The position numbers were made by a program, and so were the translations under genes. The notes under the pieces are model-generated. The model was not told where the DNA came from, searched no databases, and worked only from the letters and a program-made list of their open reading frames with translations. 8,065 nt of DNA, taken from UBA5287 sp041672395 (GTDB taxonomy: Bacteria; Bacteroidota; Bacteroidia; Bacteroidales; Dysgonomonadaceae). Shown piece by piece: positions 5,497-8,065 of this stretch. Numbering within the stretch: position 1 is the stretch's first letter; each line of letters begins with the position of its first letter. The stretch covers positions 1 to 8,065 of the forward strand of contig JBAYZS010000080.1 of the NCBI GenBank assembly GCA_041672395.1. Direction: 5' to 3'.

Positions 5497-6750
5497 ATGA
5501 ACCGTTATAAACTGATTATATTAATATCTTTTTTTAGTGTTGTTACATATGGTTTTACAAAAACAGATATAAATGATTTAAATGATAATAATTACGTAAG
5601 TATTCGTGATTTTAATGTTCTACCTGAGAATAGTCCACAAACCAATAAAAAAAATTTACAGGAAGCAATTAATTGGGCTTCTGAAAGGGGGGCAGCATTA
5701 TTTGTTGACCCATCTGAAACACCTTATCCGATTGATGGAGGCATTATACTAAAAAATAATGTATCACTTATTGGTGTTCACGGTCCGACTCCACGTGGTA
5801 CGATTAACCCAAATCAGAAAGGAACACCTGTTGGAAGTGTTTTCAGTATAACAGACAAAAAGAATGTTTTTATTACAGTTGAATCAGCTACCCAGATTAA
5901 AGGGATTCAGTTCTGGTATCCGGAACAGACGATAAAAGACCCATTGAACATAATTCCTTATCCTGCAACTATCCAATCCTCTAGAAACTCTTCGACACAA
6001 GGTGTCTATTTGTCATGCCTCACATTTTACGGTGAATATTTGGCGATGGATTTTAATTGTGATCCAAAATATATCTGTGAATTAATGACATTCGAACATT
6101 GTTATGGGTATCCGTTAAGCGGTGAATTTATTAAAATAGATTATTGTTACGATATACCCAGATTGCTTCATTGTCATGTGAATCCAGCCATACAGAGATT
6201 TATTGGTGGTCAATATTCACCATCTGTTGTAGATGCTGTAATTGCGAAAAAAACCTTCGCTTATTCAATAAATCACACAGATAATGCCCAAATGATTGAT
6301 ATTTTCACATTTGGAACTTATGGTGGTATATTTTTGGGAGGAGATACCTATGGTCAGTTAACTAATTTCAATCTGGACTGTGTTGCAGTAGGCATTCATA
6401 AAAAAGGGAACAACACATTCAATAGAAACTGGCAGATTGCTCAAGGCTCTATCATAGCTAATACAGGGGAAGATGTAGAAAATATTCATCCAATTATTAT
6501 AGAAGGTGAAGGGCATACCTCTTTTACAAATGTTGAATCTTTTTCAGGTTCCAATCCCGCATTAACCACAGTTAAGGAAAATCAATCATGGGATTTTATG
6601 TTAATAAAAGGAGACAAAAAAACAACCGTTTCTCTCTATGGATGTAGAATGAGAAATTATGTTTCAGATCATCCATTTACAATTCAGAATAATATGGCAA
6701 TTGTACATGCAAATGGATGCTTAAATAAAAATGAAATTATTATTTACTAA
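5497..6750 (+). CDS. Exported right-handed beta-helix protein, pectate-lyase/GH28-related superfamily
   Basis: From the ATG at 5497 the product has 417 residues and begins with a clean signal peptide (MNRYKLIILISFFSVVTYGF). An in-frame ATG at 5455 would add 14 residues ahead of it and is less likely, although it cannot be excluded. The mature N-terminus follows the Pectate_lyase_3 opening pattern: 'VSIRDFNVLPENS' (about 34-46) in place of 'V.DFGA.GDG', 'NLQEAINWASERG' (about 53-65) in place of the 'AIQ.AI..A...G' helix, a 'PIDGGIILKNNVSLIGVHG' strand pair, then repeated short strands with N, T and G turns to the end ('FGTYGGIFLGGD', 'NFNLDCVAVGIHKKGNN'), as in a right-handed parallel beta-helix. 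Such proteins are mostly polysaccharide lyases or hydrolases outside the cytoplasm. I cannot point to a catalytic set, so substrate and activity are open, and a non-catalytic binding role is possible. The convergent GH10 enzyme supports a carbohydrate role. Confidence 0.82.
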   Translation: MNRYKLIILISFFSVVTYGFTKTDINDLNDNNYVSIRDFNVLPENSPQTNKKNLQEAINWASERGAALFVDPSETPYPIDGGIILKNNVSLIGVHGPTPRGTINPNQKGTPVGSVFSITDKKNVFITVESATQIKGIQFWYPEQTIKDPLNIIPYPATIQSSRNSSTQGVYLSCLTFYGEYLAMDFNCDPKYICELMTFEHCYGYPLSGEFIKIDYCYDIPRLLHCHVNPAIQRFIGGQYSPSVVDAVIAKKTFAYSINHTDNAQMIDIFTFGTYGGIFLGGDTYGQLTNFNLDCVAVGIHKKGNNTFNRNWQIAQGSIIANTGEDVENIHPIIIEGEGHTSFTNVESFSGSNPALTTVKENQSWDFMLIKGDKKTTVSLYGCRMRNYVSDHPFTIQNNMAIVHANGCLNKNEIIIY

Positions 6751-6773
6751 ATTTGTTATTCCACGAAATTTGA

Positions 6774-6954
6774 ATTTACACCCAATTGAACGTGTCGTTA
6801 GTGTCCGTCATAAAAAAAAGAATTTTATCAGAATTGGTTTCTGAAGACCGTAAAGAATTGCTTCATCGATTGCGCGGCTCGTGGTGCTGACGGACAAGGC
6901 GAACCGACTTCTGATGGCTTTATGTATTTAAGAGCTCAAGAGCAGCAGCGATAA
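6774..6954 (+). pseudogene. Possible degraded coding remnant, two overlapping frames
   Basis: One frame (6774-6890) reads through 'KKRILSELVSEDRKELLHRL' to a TGA, with a possible GTG start at 6801. A second frame (6814-6954) has no start codon and reads through 'KNCFIDCAARGADGQGEP' and 'TSDGFMYLRAQEQQR' to a TAA. Both have amino-acid patterns more like real protein than random AT-rich DNA, and a single-base shift near 6880 would join them into one chain. I do not recognise the family, so this is a possible frameshifted remnant rather than a firm pseudogene. Confidence 0.25.
6802..6896. repeat. 9-bp inverted repeat enclosing 77 bases
   Basis: TGTCCGTCA at 6802-6810 and its exact reverse complement TGACGGACA at 6888-6896 flank a 77-base interior. 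Inside, TCAGAA (6828-6833) and TTCTGA (6839-6844) can form a 6-bp hairpin with a 5-base loop. The arrangement could be a structured RNA, the ends of a small decayed mobile element, or chance. No target-site duplication is visible at the flanks. Confidence 0.35.
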
Positions 6955-6981
6955 TTGTAAATTACATGACCCCAAGTTTCA

Positions 6982-7107
6982 TCATCTATAGACAATAGCT
7001 AATTGCCGAAGGGGTGTTTGTTGACAAAGGAGAATACTTTGAATTTTGAAAATTTCATCATCGGTAAGTGCTCGATTGATTTTTGTTTCGTACCAAATGG
7101 TCTTGTA
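6982..7107 (-). pseudogene. Short coding-like extension after the GH10 stop codon
   Basis: Directly after the TAA of the GH10 gene (7110-7108) the same frame stays open for 41 codons on the minus strand, ending at TGA TGA (from 6984). It includes 'ETKINRALTDDEIFKIQSIL' and 'CQQTPLRQLAIVYR', which loosely resembles an 'LT.EE...I..L......R.IA..Y' helix-turn-helix, or the 'NRALTDEEI' end of LamG-like domains. The GH10 product already ends in a natural way, so this is more likely an unrelated remnant than a lost domain. No start codon is present. Confidence 0.2.
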
Positions 7108-8065
7108 TTAAAAACCATCCCCATCTTTCAATAAGTCGAATTCTCTCTGTTTCTTATTTCCGGACTTATCGTTCCAACTGACAACATATCGTCCCTTGAA
7201 TCCACGAAATTTTATAACTCCATCACTGGAAGCTTTTAAGGTCGCCTCGGTTTTCCATTCCTTGTTAATCAACTCATCGAGAAGATAATAAACAGGTTTT
7301 GGTCTTAATTCTTTGTCATATATTCCGGAAATTGATGGCTCACCGGGTGCAGCACCCCCATCCACCACGTTCCACCATGTGATTCCCATCACATTAGGGT
7401 AGCTGAACCAAAGTCTATATAAATTCTTCGTGATTTCTGCCTGAATCTGTTTTCCCGTATCAGTATCGTCCGGAGCGCTAATTGTAACTTCACTAACATG
7501 TATCGGCCTGCCTGGTTCAGACATCAGATCCAGTCTCTCGTATATTTTTTTTGGTGTTAATATATCGGCTCCATTGGCAATTTTTTTGGATTCTTCAGGG
7601 TTAAAAATGTGCATCTGAAGTCCTACATTATTTATTCTAATTCCTCTGTCAATTAAGTTTCGTACTATTTCTAGATATCGGCGGTATAATGTCATGTCCC
7701 AGTGCATATCCGAATCATTAATATTGAAAATTACTGAATCCGGAAAATATTTCATTGCCCATAAAAAGCTTTTATAGGTATAATCATCGGGTATTAACCC
7801 ACGGTTGGCCTGATCGGTTGGCTCGTTCACGACATCCCACCGCTGAATTCTCCTCTTATAGCGTTCTGCTAAATCACGAATGTGATCTTCAAAATAGGGC
7901 TCCATCTCTTTACGATTATCAGGCATCCATACAGGGGGGCCAAATTGAGGCTGACCGTAAATTATTGCATGTCCATTCATATTTATCCCCTTCGATTCAC
8001 AAAACTCAACGACAGGATCCGTTGGTGGGCGACGATATTCATAAGAGCTGCCGACTTCATACCTT
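7108..8065 (-). CDS. GH10-family glycoside hydrolase (xylanase-like), C-terminal part; start beyond the right edge
   Basis: The minus-strand frame ends at TAA 7110-7108 and is open to the window edge, giving 318 codons before the stop. The ATG at 7980 is internal: in-frame sequence upstream ('YEVGSSYEYRRPPTDPVVEF') continues the GH10 barrel, so the true start is outside. GH10 enzymes cleave beta-1,4-xylan and related glycans with retention. The acid/base glutamate is in 'RWDVVNEP' (codon at 7824-7822), the 'GLQMH' strand supplies the usual Gln and His, and the nucleophile glutamate is in 'IHVSEVTIS' (codon near 7491-7489). 'MGITWWNVVDGG' corresponds to the conserved tryptophan loop. After the barrel, about 50 residues form a short beta-rich tail ('GVIKFRGFKGRYVVSW'). 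Unusual: the canonical 'GHTLVWHSQ' reads 'GHAIIYGQP', losing the conserved Trp-His pair. Any signal peptide lies beyond the edge. It converges on the beta-helix gene. Confidence 0.88.
   Translation of the reverse strand, partial: RYEVGSSYEYRRPPTDPVVEFCESKGINMNGHAIIYGQPQFGPPVWMPDNRKEMEPYFEDHIRDLAERYKRRIQRWDVVNEPTDQANRGLIPDDYTYKSFLWAMKYFPDSVIFNINDSDMHWDMTLYRRYLEIVRNLIDRGIRINNVGLQMHIFNPEESKKIANGADILTPKKIYERLDLMSEPGRPIHVSEVTISAPDDTDTGKQIQAEITKNLYRLWFSYPNVMGITWWNVVDGGAAPGEPSISGIYDKELRPKPVYYLLDELINKEWKTEATLKASSDGVIKFRGFKGRYVVSWNDKSGNKKQREFDLLKDGDGF

Larger units (their letters stand above)
6751..7107. other. Gene-poor interval between the beta-helix and GH10 genes, with coding scraps
   Basis: No complete gene of plausible length lies here. 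The stretch holds a 9-bp inverted repeat, two overlapping coding-like scraps on the plus strand and one on the minus strand, each listed separately. No textbook intrinsic terminator for either convergent gene is visible; AAATTT at 6750-6755 and 6766-6771 could pair weakly. The 10-base sequence TTTCATCATC occurs twice (6977-6986 and 7053-7062), possibly by chance. Confidence 0.5.

Noticed and set aside
6999..7118. 39-codon minus-strand frame starting with an ATG inside the end of the GH10 gene (starts MVFNTRPFGTKQ)
   Set aside because: It is in a different frame from the more protein-like reading in the same place, and has no recognisable pattern.
1..8065. Search for CRISPR arrays, tRNA or rRNA genes, complete insertion sequences and phage genes
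   Set aside because: No regularly spaced repeats, cloverleaf-like sequences, transposase motifs or phage structural proteins were seen.

Overview
The window looks like chromosomal DNA from a Bacteroidota member, probably Bacteroidales. It is AT-rich, its signal peptides end in the '-NAQ/-KAQ/-YGQ' style usual in that phylum, and several intergenic stretches carry the TAnnTTTG -7 box of Bacteroidota promoters. The TPR-type sensor kinase paired with a NarL-type regulator also fits. No rRNA, tRNA, CRISPR array or intact insertion sequence is visible.

Layout, left to right. (1) Positions 1-407, minus strand: the N-terminal part of an exported OmpA-family-like protein that runs off the left edge. 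(2) Positions 408-577: a divergent control region with one -7 box for each direction and a strong hairpin between them. (3) Positions 578-3123, plus strand: a two-gene operon of a periplasmic-TPR histidine kinase and a LuxR/NarL response regulator, joined by an ATGA overlap. (4) Positions 3124-3446: a spacer holding a short, degenerate remnant of an AlbA_2 (Schlafen-like, putative DNA-binding) domain. (5) Positions 3447-4625, plus strand: a secreted protein with two Ig-like domains, a heptad-repeat linker and a C-terminal ricin-like beta-trefoil. (6) Positions 4645-5118, minus strand: a stand-alone GyrI-like/SOUL-type small-molecule-binding protein, convergent with the previous gene, with a good promoter and a roughly 120-base leader that contains a possible overlapping small ORF. 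(7) Positions 5497-6750, plus strand: an exported right-handed beta-helix protein of the pectate-lyase-like superfamily. (8) Positions 6751-7107: a gene-poor stretch with short coding-like scraps on both strands and a 9-bp inverted repeat. (9) Positions 7108-8065, minus strand: the C-terminal part of a GH10 (xylanase-family) glycoside hydrolase that runs off the right edge.

How they may work together: the kinase and regulator form a sensing pair whose sensor part sits in the periplasm; a target cannot be read from the sequence, though the divergent exported protein and the downstream secreted lectin-like protein are the nearest candidates. The beta-helix protein and the GH10 enzyme face each other and both suggest extracytoplasmic polysaccharide breakdown, but there is no SusC/SusD pair in view, so a polysaccharide utilisation locus is only a possibility. 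The two edge genes are incomplete and their true ends lie outside the window.
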